DNA of 33,243 bases from Bacillota bacterium (GCA_022706825.1 JAKJBU010000012.1:1-33243), one strand, 5' to 3'; numbered from the stretch's first letter, positions 7,011 through 15,582 are shown. Notes: generated by a model not told the origin, from the sequence alone. Program-made: numbers and translations.

Positions 7011-8171
7011 TTTAATATGCACCGCGGACATAAAAAGCAATATTATCAGCATATTTGCGGCAGAGGTAACCAATACCCGCAAAAAGCTGTATTCCAGGAT
7101 CGTATTTTGCACAAATGATTCTGCCGGAAGGTTAAAAACCTGAAGATCAGAAAACCAGGCAACCAGTACATAGGAGTAGAATGCAGCCGCAATTCCCTGA
7201 AAAAGCTTGGTAATGAAATAAATACCGAGCTTAAGATCCGTTCCGGATATTATACTCATCACCTGGGCATTTACTGAAAGCCCTCCAAATCCTATCATGA
7301 AACTCGTTATGGCAGCCTTGTATATTAAGGGCACCCGGAGAGAGGCACATGACTTCGCCCCGTTGGTTACTTCCAGTAAGCCGATAAGCAGACTGGATAT
7401 AATATCGGGAGTTATGCTCTTAAGGGGGATTGCCCTTGAAAGGCTGAGGGAGAACCATTCGAGAAAGCCTGATATTCTCAGCATGCCGGTTATCACAGAA
7501 AAGAAGATAATAAAACCGCCTATCATAAGTATCAGGTCGATTCCGTTCTTTACCGCATCTCTCATCAGCATTCCGAAAGTACGTCCGTCTCTCCTTCTGT
7601 ACTCCATCATTTCAGCAATAGGATTTGATATATATTTTTCCCTGATGCGGGGATTTTCTTTCCCATAAAAACGCATTGCAAACCCGATTGTGATGGCTGA
7701 CAGGTAGTGGGCAATTGCAATAAAGGAGCCTAAGGCCGGATTGTTCAATATTCCGGTGGCAACCGCACCTATTATGAACAAAGGCCCCGAGGTGCTGCAC
7801 AAGCTCAGCAGCCTCTGCCCTTCAGCAAGAGTACACAGGTTTTTGCTGTACAGTTCTGCGGTAATTTTTGCGCCTACAGGATACCCGGAGGATATACTCA
7901 TAAAAAAATCAAAGGAGCCTTCCCCGGGCACATTGAATACCGGACCCATAAGGGGACGGAAGGCGGAACCGAACAGTCTGACAATACCCAGGCCAATTAA
8001 GATTTCAACACAGATAAAGAAGGGCAGAAGTGCGGGGCAGACCACATTGAACCATAGCTTCAAACCATCAAGTGAAGCTGCAAAAGCCTCTCCCGGATAT
8101 CTGATTATGAATGTCACAAGGATACAGAAGATAAAGGAATAAGCAAAGGTGGAAATAGTGCCTTTTTTCAT
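6978..8171 (-). CDS. ylbJ: Sporulation integral membrane protein YlbJ
   Basis: The 397-residue product is a multi-pass membrane protein matching YlbJ, which B. subtilis needs for a late sporulation step. N-terminal helix 'TFAYSFIFCILVTFII', then 'WFNVVCPALLPFFI', 'SSGYPVGAKI' and 'GFGGLSVNAQV' are family-typical, and nucleoside-recognition (Gate) domain features occur twice. ATG at 8171 follows AGAGG. The last residues (GTWGRFSCPK) and the stop codon are encoded by the palindromic repeat at 6938-7010, so the native C-terminus has probably been replaced by repeat-derived sequence. Reading toward the coiled-coil gene, it is convergent. tmcAL lies upstream on the same strand, 79 bases away. Confidence 0.93.
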   Translation of the reverse strand: MKKGTISTFAYSFIFCILVTFIIRYPGEAFAASLDGLKLWFNVVCPALLPFFICVEILIGLGIVRLFGSAFRPLMGPVFNVPGEGSFDFFMSISSGYPVGAKITAELYSKNLCTLAEGQRLLSLCSTSGPLFIIGAVATGILNNPALGSFIAIAHYLSAITIGFAMRFYGKENPRIREKYISNPIAEMMEYRRRDGRTFGMLMRDAVKNGIDLILMIGGFIIFFSVITGMLRISGFLEWFSLSLSRAIPLKSITPDIISSLLIGLLEVTNGAKSCASLRVPLIYKAAITSFMIGFGGLSVNAQVMSIISGTDLKLGIYFITKLFQGIAAAFYSYVLVAWFSDLQVFNLPAESFVQNTILEYSFLRVLVTSAANMLIILLFMSAVHIKGTWGRFSCPK

Positions 8172-8250
8172 AAGGAACCTCTAAGCATAAGTATTTTAAT
8201 TAATATATTTATATTTAGAGGGATATGATATTATGAATGAACAGAGAGTA

Positions 8251-9501
8251 TTACTCCCTGTGATAATAGGGAGAGGTAAAATAATCCTCCGCAGCTTTCC
8301 TGAATTCAGATGTCCTGTATGCCAGGTTGTAAATGTCTGTAGCCTGTATATCATATGAAAACATTTTTATTATTCTTTTATCGGTGCATCTGAAATCCGC
8401 CACCTTTGAAATCACAGGGTAAGGGCAGCAGTCCATTATCATTTTGATAAGTTTTTTTCCATTATTGTTGAAAGCCAGTACTCTAACATAAGACGGGCAT
8501 TCCCGGCTTTTGAACATGGATATGTCTGCATTCTTGATATCAAGGAGCACGTGACACAGCAGGCGCTGGATGTAGGTTCTTGTGTAACGTTTTGTTTTGA
8601 CAGCTTCAATCAGATCTTCGCAATTGGTGCTGGCTGCTGCATATTTCTTAAGCCTGTTTTCTATTCCCTCCTTAACATTAGGGTATTTCAAAAGCTCGGA
8701 TTTTTCCATTGTCCTAAGCTTGTACAGCAGTATATCCGAAAAATCATTCATATAAACAGGATGCCTGTTCATCCTCAGATTTACACTTATAATATCTATG
8801 GAGCTTCCGGGCAGGGACATTCGAACCTTGTCGGAGATTCCGCCTTCTTTTATTTCATTTCTTATTGCAGTGGCACTTGCGATGCTTCCTGCAATTGTAT
8901 TATCATTATAACCGCTTGCGATACGTTTTACGGCAACAGGTGTAATAGAGCTATGCAACGAAATGAGAGCTTTAATATATTCAATACCCAGTACATTATT
9001 GGGATTCTTCAAAATATCATCGGCAGCATCATGAATATCTTCGGATGCATAATGGGACAATGCGTTGGAAACAGCTTTGGGATAAGAAACACCCCGGCCG
9101 AGCTGCCCTTTTACCAGATGTTTAAAGGCTTCCGGCTCATTTTGAAGCAAATTGGCTAACCGGTGCAGTGCGCCGGTATCCCCCAGTTCGCTTCCAAAAC
9201 AGATATGGTCAACAACCCCCAGGGAATCTAATATCTTTACCGCTCCGGCCGCAAATATTTCCGCCGGTTGGCAGGCATACACAACAGGAAGCTCGATTAC
9301 CAGGTCAGCTCCGTTCATAACTGCCGATTTTGACCGGGACCATTTATCGAATATTGACGGTTCGCCCCTTTGCACAAAGCTTCCGCTCATAATGCAGACG
9401 GCATAATCTGCACCGCAGGCTTCTTTTGCGGCTCGGATATGGTATTTGTGACCGTTATGAAAAGGATTATACTCGGATACTATTCCTACGGTTTTCATCA
9501 T
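8251..9501 (-). CDS. tmcAL: tRNA(Met) cytidine acetate ligase TmcAL (YlbM)
   Basis: The 416-residue product belongs to the YlbM family, identified in B. subtilis as the enzyme that makes N4-acetylcytidine at the wobble position of elongator tRNA-Met from acetate and ATP. The nucleotidyltransferase-like motif 'EYNPFHNGHKYH' (HNGH at 15-18), 'IMSGSFVQRGEPS' and 'NGADLVIELP' are all intact. GGGAGG lies 5 bases before the first ATG (9501) and 8 before the second (9498), so either may be used. It is divergent from ackA, whose product interconverts acetate and acetyl-phosphate, and is followed by ylbJ on the same strand. Length matches the family. Confidence 0.95.
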   Translation of the reverse strand: MMKTVGIVSEYNPFHNGHKYHIRAAKEACGADYAVCIMSGSFVQRGEPSIFDKWSRSKSAVMNGADLVIELPVVYACQPAEIFAAGAVKILDSLGVVDHICFGSELGDTGALHRLANLLQNEPEAFKHLVKGQLGRGVSYPKAVSNALSHYASEDIHDAADDILKNPNNVLGIEYIKALISLHSSITPVAVKRIASGYNDNTIAGSIASATAIRNEIKEGGISDKVRMSLPGSSIDIISVNLRMNRHPVYMNDFSDILLYKLRTMEKSELLKYPNVKEGIENRLKKYAAASTNCEDLIEAVKTKRYTRTYIQRLLCHVLLDIKNADISMFKSRECPSYVRVLAFNNNGKKLIKMIMDCCPYPVISKVADFRCTDKRIIKMFSYDIQATDIYNLAYRTSEFRKAAEDYFTSPYYHRE

Positions 9502-9585
9502 TATTACCTCCCAACCCCTAACCTTCGGAACCTCAAATTCATTTTACCATATTATCCGCAGGCAAATGAATATTTATAGTAGGTA

Positions 9586-9614
9586 TTGAAAAAATCTCAT
9601 TATGGGGATAATAA
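9586..9614 (+). promoter_or_regulatory. Candidate ackA promoter
   Basis: TTGAAA (9586-9591), a 17-base spacer and TAATAA (9609-9614) make a moderate sigma-A match in the 206-base divergent region. A TATAAT just before the ackA ribosome site is too close to the start codon to be used. I could not define the tmcAL promoter on the other strand. Confidence 0.35.
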
Positions 9615-9707
9615 TCTTTGTTAATATTTTTACAAAAAAGCAGGGAAAACGACGATTAGTATAGAAATTCTTACATGCACAATATATAATGGGAGGTACG
9701 TAAACGA

Positions 9708-10913
9708 ATGAAAATTTTGGTTATTAACTGCGGCAGCTCGTCATTGAAGTATCAATTCATAGATATGGAGAATGAAGAAGTTATCGCCAAAGGTCTTGCG
9801 GAAAGAATCGGAATTGACGGCTCAGTACTTAATCACCAGCCAAAGGGCTTCGACAAAATAAGAATAGAAAGGCCCATGCCGACGCACAAAGAGGCATTGC
9901 AGACAGTGGTTGATGCATTGAGAGACAAAGAATACGGCGTAATAAAGGATATGGGAGAGATAACTGCAGTTGGACATAGAGTCGTGCACGCAGGTGAGAA
10001 GTTTGCATATTCAGTGCTTCTTAAAGAAGAAGTTATGGATGCACTGAAGGAATGCATAAGTTTAGCTCCATTGCATAACCCGCCTAATATAATGGGTATA
10101 GAGGCATGCAAGCAGATTATGCCGGAAGTGCCTATGGTTGGAGTGTTTGATACGGCCTTCCATCAGACTATGCCAAAAAAGTCATACATTTACCCAATTC
10201 CCTATGAATATTATGAAAAGTACAGGATAAGAAGATACGGCTTCCACGGCACATCCCACAAATATGTGGCTGAGAGGGCAGCGGCAATGCTTGGAAAGCC
10301 TGTTGAAGAGCTTAAGATTATTACATGTCATTTAGGAAACGGTGCAAGCATTACAGCAGTGAAGAACGGAATATCGGTGGATACCAGCATGGGCTTTACA
10401 CCTCTTGAAGGGCTTGCAATGGGAACAAGATCAGGCAACATAGATGCTGCAATAATTAAATTCCTTATGGAAAAAGAAAATATCAGCGTTGCCAAGGCTG
10501 ATGAAATACTAAATAAAAAATCCGGCGTTTTGGGCATATCGGGAGTCAGCAGTGATTTCAGGGATATTGAAGAAGCCGCCAATAAAGGCAATGAAAGAGC
10601 GCAGCTTGCCCTTGACGTATATGTTCATTATGTAAAGAAATATATAGGCGCATATGCGGCCGTAATGAACGGTGTTGATGCAATCGTATTCACAGCGGGC
10701 CTCGGGGAAAACTCCGCATCAATGAGAAGCAGTATATGCAAAGACATGTCATTCCTTGGCGTTGAGCTGGATGAGGCGAAAAACAATGTCAGAGGAAAAG
10801 AAACTGATGTGTCCAAGGATGGCTCAAAGGTGAGAGTTCTGCTTATTCCTACCAATGAAGAACTCATGATTGCAAGGGATACAGCGGAGCTTGCAGGGAA
10901 GGCAAAGAAATAA
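9708..10913 (+). CDS. ackA: Acetate kinase
   Basis: The 401-residue protein is a complete acetate kinase (ASKHA fold), which makes ATP and acetate from acetyl-phosphate and ADP in the main energy-conserving branch of fermentation. Motifs: '[14 protein letters not shown]' at the N-terminus, '[12 protein letters not shown]', '[12 protein letters not shown]', '[13 protein letters not shown]', 'CHLGNGASI', '[16 protein letters not shown]' and '[11 protein letters not shown]'. The ATG at 9708 has GGGAGG (9691-9696). It has its own terminator. The usual partner gene, pta, is not next to it, nor elsewhere in this window. The neighbour across the divergent promoter region is tmcAL, an acetate-consuming enzyme. 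Confidence 0.98.
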   Translation: MKILVINCGSSSLKYQFIDMENEEVIAKGLAERIGIDGSVLNHQPKGFDKIRIERPMPTHKEALQTVVDALRDKEYGVIKDMGEITAVGHRVVHAGEKFAYSVLLKEEVMDALKECISLAPLHNPPNIMGIEACKQIMPEVPMVGVFDTAFHQTMPKKSYIYPIPYEYYEKYRIRRYGFHGTSHKYVAERAAAMLGKPVEELKIITCHLGNGASITAVKNGISVDTSMGFTPLEGLAMGTRSGNIDAAIIKFLMEKENISVAKADEILNKKSGVLGISGVSSDFRDIEEAANKGNERAQLALDVYVHYVKKYIGAYAAVMNGVDAIVFTAGLGENSASMRSSICKDMSFLGVELDEAKNNVRGKETDVSKDGSKVRVLLIPTNEELMIARDTAELAGKAKK

Positions 10914-10945
10914 AAAATAATGCGGCGCGAGCCGCTTATTTTTTT
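10914..10945 (+). terminator. Rho-independent terminator of ackA
   Basis: GCGGC (10922-10926), loop GCGA, GCCGC (10931-10935), extended by flanking A/T pairs (AATAA with TTATT), then a run of T. The loop is a GNRA tetraloop. Confidence 0.9.
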
Positions 10946-10991
10946 AGAATGCATTGTAAATACTAACACAAGCGGTGTGAAGTGTTTTTGC

Positions 10992-11020
10992 TTGACAAAA
11001 TATATATTGATTTGTATAAT
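10992..11020 (+). promoter_or_regulatory. Consensus sigma-A promoter of yceD-rpmF
   Basis: TTGACA (10992-10997), exactly 17 bases, TATAAT (11015-11020): a perfect consensus promoter. It lies 38 bases before the yceD start codon, consistent with strong expression of ribosomal protein L32. Confidence 0.85.
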
Positions 11021-11058
11021 AAAATTTGTTAATCAGAGAGAAAATCACAGGTGGTTGA

Positions 11059-11565
11059 ATGGAACTTAATTTTGCAGGGATATCTAAATCCGAAGGTGTA
11101 AAAGAGAGATTCGAAATAATAGAATATCCTATTGACAGTACTATTGTGTTCTGCGGTGAGAATTTGAATATAGTTTCTCCCATTACGGTCAAAGGCAGTG
11201 CGGTCAACTATGAAGGAAAGATAAGTGTTGATCTTACGATTACCGCAACAGTGGAGAGGACATGTTCCAGATGTTTGGAAATCTTCACTGAAGAAGTTCA
11301 GGCAGATTCAAATTATGTTTTTGTCAAAGATATAGCGGATGACAAGGAAGACTATTATATATACAGGGGAGACAAGGCGGACATAACAGACCTTGTTATT
11401 GGAGATATAGCAGCCAAGCTTGCCATGAAGCCGCTTTGCAGGGCCAACTGCAAGGGACTGTGTACTGTATGCGGAAAAAATAAGAACAGTATCGACTGCC
11501 AATGCAAAAGCGAAGAAGTTGATCCAAGGATGCAAGCTTTAAGCAAGCTGCTGGACAGAAAGTAA
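11059..11565 (+). CDS. YceD family (DUF177) protein upstream of rpmF
   Basis: The product is 168 residues and belongs to the DUF177/YceD family, almost always encoded before rpmF. In E. coli and plants it has been linked to 23S rRNA processing or accumulation, with an uncertain mechanism. A pair of cysteines 'CSRCLEIF' in the middle and a C-terminal cluster 'CRANCKGLCTVCGKN' followed by 'CQC' suggest metal binding, as in other Gram-positive members. ATG at 11059 follows CAGGTGGT. The stop overlaps the ribosome site of rpmF, so the pair is probably translationally coupled. Confidence 0.9.
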   Translation: MELNFAGISKSEGVKERFEIIEYPIDSTIVFCGENLNIVSPITVKGSAVNYEGKISVDLTITATVERTCSRCLEIFTEEVQADSNYVFVKDIADDKEDYYIYRGDKADITDLVIGDIAAKLAMKPLCRANCKGLCTVCGKNKNSIDCQCKSEEVDPRMQALSKLLDRK

Positions 11566-11578
11566 GGAGGTGTTTATA

Positions 11579-11758
11579 TTGGGTTTACCGAAGAGAAGAC
11601 ACTCACAATCGAGAAGAGATAAAAGGAGAGCTAATTGGAAATTGGCTTTGCCGGGACTGGTTGCATGTCCGCAGTGCCATGAGCCGAAGCTTCCTCACAG
11701 GGTATGCAAATCTTGCGGTTATTATAAGAACAGAACGGTTATAAAGACAGAAGAATAA
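11579..11758 (+). CDS. rpmF: Large ribosomal subunit protein bL32
   Basis: The 59-residue product is L32. The N-terminal 'GLPKRRHSQSRRDKRRANWK' is the conserved basic rRNA-binding tail. Four cysteines at 30, 33, 43 and 46 (CPQC and CKSC) form the zinc ribbon of the C+ type. I chose TTG at 11579, which gives the normal N-terminus and lies seven bases after AAGGAGGTG (11563-11571); a GTG at 11570 overlaps that site. Transcribed with yceD and followed by a terminator. Confidence 0.96.
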   Translation: MGLPKRRHSQSRRDKRRANWKLALPGLVACPQCHEPKLPHRVCKSCGYYKNRTVIKTEE

Positions 11759-11771
11759 TAAAAAATTCATG

Positions 11772-11808
11772 ATAAGACAAGGGAAGTCCCCTGTCTTATT
11801 TATTTTTT
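11772..11808 (+). terminator. Terminator of yceD-rpmF
   Basis: ATAAGACAAGGG (11772-11783) pairs with CCCCTGTCTTAT (11788-11799) through a 12-bp near-perfect stem, with one A-C mismatch and loop AAGT. It is followed by TTATTTTTT. Confidence 0.88.
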
Positions 11809-11810
11809 GC

Positions 11811-11926
11811 AGACACGGGGAGGGAGACACGGGGAGGGAGACAGGGGGACGTTTCCCCTGTCCCACTTCCAGTGGGACACGCGAAACGTCCCCGTGTCTC
11901 CCTCCCCGTGTCTCCCCGTCTTTTTT
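11811..11926. repeat. GGGGACGTTTC palindromic repeat, copy 2 (long hairpin)
   Basis: Arms of about 44 bases, 11824-11868 and 11871-11914, pair with only a few mismatches around a TCC loop. The arms carry the core GGGGACGTTTC also found at 6938-7010. The outer arms contain a tandem GACACGGGGAGG unit repeated, mirrored on the other side. A T-run follows at 11921-11926. GC content is far above the surroundings. It sits between the rpmF terminator and the fapR promoter. Confidence 0.85.
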
Positions 11927-11937
11927 AAAAAAAACTG

Positions 11938-11965
11938 TTGCATATTTAATGTCAAGTGTTATATA
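11938..11965 (+). promoter_or_regulatory. Candidate promoter of the fapR-plsX-fab operon
   Basis: TTGCAT (11938-11943), 16 bases, TATATA (11960-11965). Transcription would start near 11972, inside the FapR box, which is the arrangement expected for repression by steric blocking. Confidence 0.5.
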
Positions 11966-11971
11966 TTAGTA

Positions 11972-11988
11972 TTAGAACCAGGTACTAA
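11972..11988 (+). promoter_or_regulatory. FapR operator box
   Basis: TTAGAACCAGGTACTAA is a 17-bp imperfect palindrome that closely fits the FapR consensus known from Bacillus and relatives (TTAGTACCTRGTACTAA-like). It lies just downstream of the -10 box and 37 bases before fapR, so autoregulation by FapR, relieved by malonyl-CoA or malonyl-ACP, is likely. Confidence 0.8.
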
Positions 11989-12024
11989 ATTATAGTAGTA
12001 TATCTGAGTATTGGAGGTTTGAAT

Positions 12025-12588
12025 ATGAAGCAGGGGGGCATTAGCAAGAAAGAAAGACAGGCGAGTTTGCTGGACAGAATCAAGACAGACCCTTTTCTTA
12101 CTGATGAAGAACTTGCGGAAAGCTTCAATGTGAGCATACAGACTATAAGGCTTGACAGGCTTGAGCTGGGGGTACCGGAGCTGAGAGAAAGAATAAAAAG
12201 TGTTGCTGAGGATAACTATACCAAGGTCAGATCTCTTCATGGCAAGGAAATATTCGGAGAGCTGGTTGATTTGAATCTTGGAGTAAGTGGAATATCTATA
12301 CTTGAAACTGATAATAACCTTGCATTTGAAAAGACAAATGTAGTGAAAGGGCAGTACATATTTGCACAAGCCGAATCTCTTGCCATTGCGGTAATTGATG
12401 CAAATGTCGCTCTTATAGGAGTTGCAAATATCAAGTACAAGAATCCCGTATTTGCGGGTGATAAGCTGATAGCAAAGGCAGAAGTCGTAAGAACCAGAGG
12501 CAACAAGTATTTTGTGTGGGTTTTTATAAGAGTAAAGCAGGCTGAAGTATTCAGAGGAAAATTCATACTGGTGTCCTTCAGTAATTAA
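12025..12588 (+). CDS. fapR: Transcription factor FapR, fatty acid and phospholipid biosynthesis regulator
   Basis: The 187-residue product is FapR. The N-terminal helix-turn-helix (about residues 8-45) includes '[19 protein letters not shown]'. The C-terminal hotdog-fold effector domain (about 60-187) binds malonyl-CoA in characterised members; '[20 protein letters not shown]' and '[13 protein letters not shown]' fall here. Length equals the B. subtilis protein (188). ATG at 12025 lies seven bases after TTGGAGG; TTG at 12019 is too close. It heads the operon plsX-fabH-fabK-fabD-fabG, with its own box upstream. The 14-base start context (GGAGGTTTGAATATG) is repeated before plsX. Confidence 0.96.
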   Translation: MKQGGISKKERQASLLDRIKTDPFLTDEELAESFNVSIQTIRLDRLELGVPELRERIKSVAEDNYTKVRSLHGKEIFGELVDLNLGVSGISILETDNNLAFEKTNVVKGQYIFAQAESLAIAVIDANVALIGVANIKYKNPVFAGDKLIAKAEVVRTRGNKYFVWVFIRVKQAEVFRGKFILVSFSN

Positions 12589-12618
12589 ATCATATAGTAA
12601 CGTATAGGAGGTTTGAAT

Positions 12619-13635
12619 ATGCGGATAGCTGTTGATGTAATGGGAGGCGACAATGCTCCGGGGGCAATAATCGGCGGGGCAATAATGGCACTGAAAGAAT
12701 ACGGAGCAGAAATATATCTGGTCGGCTTAAGGGACGAGATATTCAAATATCTCGGAGAGGAATACAGAAACCACCAAAAGGTTAATATAGTTGAAGCTTC
12801 AGAAATAATCAACGCAGATGAAGCACCCGTAAATGCAATTAAGCAAAAAAAGGATTCTTCCATGGTAGTCGGCTTAAAGCTTGTGAAGGACGGACAGTGC
12901 GATGCTTTTGTATCCGCAGGAAGTACCGGAGCATTTCTTGCAGGCTCCCTCCTTAAGGTGGGAAGGATAAAAGGAATAGACAGGCCGGCACTTTCACCGC
13001 TGCTGCCGACATTAAAGGGGAGCTGCATGATTATTGATGCGGGGGCAAATGTGGACAGCAAGCCGAAGAATCTTCAGCAATATGCGGTAATGGGCTCTAT
13101 ATACATGGAAAAGGTAATGGGGATCAAAAAACCAAGAGTCGGACTTTTGAATATTGGTGCCGAAGCATCGAAAGGGAATGAGCTGACCAAGCAGAGCTAT
13201 ACTCTGATAAAAAATACAGGTGTAAATTTCATCGGGAATACTGAAGCCAGGGATATAATCAGCGGAGTCTGCGATGTATGCGTATGCGACGGTTTCGCTG
13301 GCAATGTGCTTTTGAAGACCACAGAAGGTGTAGCAATGACATTATTTAAGCTTCTTAAGGATGAGTTTATGAAAAGCTTAAAAACAAAGCTTGGGGCCAT
13401 GCTGCTTATGGACAGCCTGAAGAATATAAAGAAAAGCTTTGATTACACTGAAGTAGGGGGAGCACCATTTCTGGGCATTAACGGCATTATGATAAAAGCC
13501 CACGGCAGTTCGGATGCAAAAGCAATAAAAAATGCCATAAGACAAGCAAAAATGCTGTATGACAACAAATGCCTGGATACAATAATGGAAGAGATTATCA
13601 AATTAGGAGTTGAAAACACTGATGAAAAAGCTTAG
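12619..13635 (+). CDS. plsX: Phosphate acyltransferase PlsX
   Basis: The 338-residue protein is PlsX, which converts acyl-ACP to acyl-phosphate for PlsY, the first step of phospholipid synthesis in most Gram-positives. 'RIAVDVMGGDNAPG', 'SAGSTGAFLAGSLLKVGRI' and 'GLLNIGAEASKGNEL' are family hallmarks, as is the C-terminal 'EVGGAPFLGINGIMIKAHGSS' region (first part). ATG at 12619 is preceded by AGGAGG; an in-frame TTG at 12613 is too close to it. The gene overlaps fabH by 14 bases. Acyl-phosphate could also come from the FakA-like kinase at 689-2326. Confidence 0.97.
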   Translation: MRIAVDVMGGDNAPGAIIGGAIMALKEYGAEIYLVGLRDEIFKYLGEEYRNHQKVNIVEASEIINADEAPVNAIKQKKDSSMVVGLKLVKDGQCDAFVSAGSTGAFLAGSLLKVGRIKGIDRPALSPLLPTLKGSCMIIDAGANVDSKPKNLQQYAVMGSIYMEKVMGIKKPRVGLLNIGAEASKGNELTKQSYTLIKNTGVNFIGNTEARDIISGVCDVCVCDGFAGNVLLKTTEGVAMTLFKLLKDEFMKSLKTKLGAMLLMDSLKNIKKSFDYTEVGGAPFLGINGIMIKAHGSSDAKAIKNAIRQAKMLYDNKCLDTIMEEIIKLGVENTDEKA

Positions 13636-14629
13636 AAATGCAGGAATAATAGGAACAGGAAGCTGCCTGCCGGATAAAATAGTGACAAACCAGGATATGG
13701 AGAAGATAGTTGATACCACAGACGAATGGGTAAAAACGCGCACAGGTATTTCTGAGAGGCGAATGACGGATGAAAATACCGCCACTTCCGATCTTGCAAC
13801 TGTTGCGGCTTCGAGGGCTTTGGAAAATGCCGGCCTTGGCCCTGAAGAAATTGATCTGATATTGGTAGCAACAGTAACTCCTGATGTTATGTTTCCTTCT
13901 ACGGCATGCATAGTACAAGACAATATCGGAGCAATTAATGCAGCTGCCTTTGATCTTGAGGCGGCATGCTCGGGTTTTCTGTACGGACTCGCAGTTGCGG
14001 AAAATTTTATAAAGACAGGTTATTACAAAAACGTACTGGTTATCGGAGCCGAGACCTTAACAAAATTAGTTGATTTTACTGACAGGAATACTTGTGTACT
14101 GTTCGGAGACGGTGCCGGTGCTGCAATAGTATCTGAGGTGCCTGAAGGTTACGGAATATTGTCCAGTTATATCGGTGCTGACGGAAAAGGCGGGAAGCTT
14201 CTGACCGTTCCTGCGGGCGGTTCTAGGATTCCGTCCAGTGTGGAGAGCGTCCTGAACAGATTGCATTATGTAAAAATGGACGGCAAAGAGGTATTTAAAT
14301 TTGCGGTAAAGATCATGGGGGATGCTGCAGAAAAAGCGCTGGAGAAATGCGGCTTGGATAAGGAGGATATTGACTTCCTGATACCTCATCAGGCAAATAG
14401 AAGGATTATTGATGCTTCGATAAAAAGGCTGAAAATGCCCAATGAAAAAGTATACATAAACCTTGATAAATACGGAAATATGTCGTCCGCTTCAGTGGCA
14501 GTCGCCATAGACGAAGCAAGCAGAAAAGGTTTGTTGAAGGATGGAGATACTATTGTACTTGTGGGCTTCGGAGGAGGCCTGACCTGGGGATCGGCCGTAT
14601 TAAAATGGAAAAGCATCGGGAGGGATTAA
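13622..14629 (+). CDS. fabH: Beta-ketoacyl-ACP synthase III (FabH)
   Basis: This 335-residue enzyme condenses acyl-CoA (acetyl or branched) with malonyl-ACP to start fatty acid synthesis. The catalytic triad is intact: Cys116 in 'EAACSGF', His256 in 'IPHQANRR' and Asn286 in 'KYGNMSSAS'. 'TRTGISERR' near the N-terminus and 'LVGFGGGLTWGS' at the C-terminus are also typical. I chose ATG at 13622, overlapping plsX by 14 bases, with TTAGGAG 12 bases upstream, a rather long spacing. An in-frame TTG at 13610 would sit directly on that site. fabK follows after one base. Confidence 0.96.
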   Translation: MKKLRNAGIIGTGSCLPDKIVTNQDMEKIVDTTDEWVKTRTGISERRMTDENTATSDLATVAASRALENAGLGPEEIDLILVATVTPDVMFPSTACIVQDNIGAINAAAFDLEAACSGFLYGLAVAENFIKTGYYKNVLVIGAETLTKLVDFTDRNTCVLFGDGAGAAIVSEVPEGYGILSSYIGADGKGGKLLTVPAGGSRIPSSVESVLNRLHYVKMDGKEVFKFAVKIMGDAAEKALEKCGLDKEDIDFLIPHQANRRIIDASIKRLKMPNEKVYINLDKYGNMSSASVAVAIDEASRKGLLKDGDTIVLVGFGGGLTWGSAVLKWKSIGRD

Positions 14630-14630
14630 T

Positions 14631-15581
14631 ATGTTTAAGACTTCAATCTGCAAAATATTAGATATAGAATACCCCATACTGCAGGGAGGAATGGCTTGGG
14701 TTGCTACTGCAGAACTTGCGGCAGCCGTATCCAATGCGGGAGGCCTGGGTATAATAGGCGCGGGAAATGCACCGGGAAGCTATGTGAGAGATGAGATAAG
14801 AAAGGTGAAAAAGCTTACCGATAAACCCTTCGGAATAAATATAATGCTTTTATCCCCCTTTGTAGATGAGGTCATAGATATTGTTTATGAAGAAAAAGTT
14901 CCTGTTATTACCACAGGTGCCGGAAACCCGGGAAAATATATTGCCCGGTTCAAAAATATCGGAACAAAGGTAATACCGGTAGTCCCGGCTGTAGCTCTGG
15001 CAAAAAAAATGGAGCAGGAGGGTGTTGACGCCGTAATAGCGGAAGGCACAGAATCAGGGGGACATGTGGGAGAATTGACTACAATGGCATTGGTGCCCCA
15101 GGTAATCGATGCGGTAAAAATTCCTGTCATAGCAGCCGGAGGAATAGCTGACGGAAGAGGCCTGGTGTCGGTACTGGCTCTTGGTGCTCAAGGGGTTCAG
15201 ATGGGTACAATTTTTGTATGCGCTTCCGAATGCACAGCCCATGAAAACTACAAAAAGGCAATTATAAAGGCCGGAGACAGGGGAACAGTTGTAACAGGAA
15301 AGGCCACAGGGCATCCGGTGAGAATTCTGAAGAATAAGCTGGCACGGGAATTTGAAAAGCTTGAAAAAGCCTCTGCAGCTGTTGAGGAATATGAAAAGCT
15401 GGGAGTTGGACGTCTGAGGGCTGCTGTAGTAGAAGGCGACGCAGACTATGGTTCGGTAATGGCGGGACAGATTGCAGGCCTTGTAAAGGAAATAAAGCCT
15501 GCAAAGGATATTATAGAAGACATAATGAATGAGGCAAATGAAGTAATCAGCTTAATTAATGGATTGGTGAAGGAGGAATAA
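14631..15581 (+). CDS. fabK: Enoyl-ACP reductase II (FabK), FMN-dependent
   Basis: The 316-residue product is a nitronate-monooxygenase-like TIM-barrel flavoprotein. 'YPILQGGMAWVATAELAAAV', 'NAGGLGIIGAGN', 'AEGTESGGHVGE', 'PVIAAGGIADGRG' and 'GAQGVQMGT' are FMN-binding or family motifs. Position between fabH and fabD supports FabK, which reduces trans-2-enoyl-ACP with NAD(P)H, rather than a stand-alone nitronate monooxygenase. FabK replaces FabI in many clostridia and streptococci, and is not inhibited by triclosan. ATG at 14631 follows GGGAGG. Confidence 0.94.
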   Translation: MFKTSICKILDIEYPILQGGMAWVATAELAAAVSNAGGLGIIGAGNAPGSYVRDEIRKVKKLTDKPFGINIMLLSPFVDEVIDIVYEEKVPVITTGAGNPGKYIARFKNIGTKVIPVVPAVALAKKMEQEGVDAVIAEGTESGGHVGELTTMALVPQVIDAVKIPVIAAGGIADGRGLVSVLALGAQGVQMGTIFVCASECTAHENYKKAIIKAGDRGTVVTGKATGHPVRILKNKLAREFEKLEKASAAVEEYEKLGVGRLRAAVVEGDADYGSVMAGQIAGLVKEIKPAKDIIEDIMNEANEVISLINGLVKEE

Positions 15582-15582
15582 A

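Noticed and set aside
6936-7118. Plus-strand open frame across the palindromic repeat and the end of ylbJ
   Set aside because: It lies opposite ylbJ and in repeat sequence, has no ribosome site and resembles no protein.
7297-8142. Two open frames on the plus strand opposite ylbJ
   Set aside because: They are antisense shadows of a clear membrane protein gene.
8551-9406. Open frames on the plus strand opposite tmcAL
   Set aside because: tmcAL on the minus strand shows all family motifs, so these are antisense shadows.
9679-9690. TATAAT just before the ackA ribosome site as a -10 box
   Set aside because: Transcription would begin at or after the Shine-Dalgarno sequence, and no -35 box fits.
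11811-11926. Tandem GACACGGGGAGG units considered as a CRISPR array
   Set aside because: Units are adjacent with no unique spacers and are mirrored in a hairpin.
11769-11995. Two overlapping open frames across the long palindrome before fapR
   Set aside because: The sequence is a terminator plus an inverted repeat; the open frames come from its low-complexity arms.
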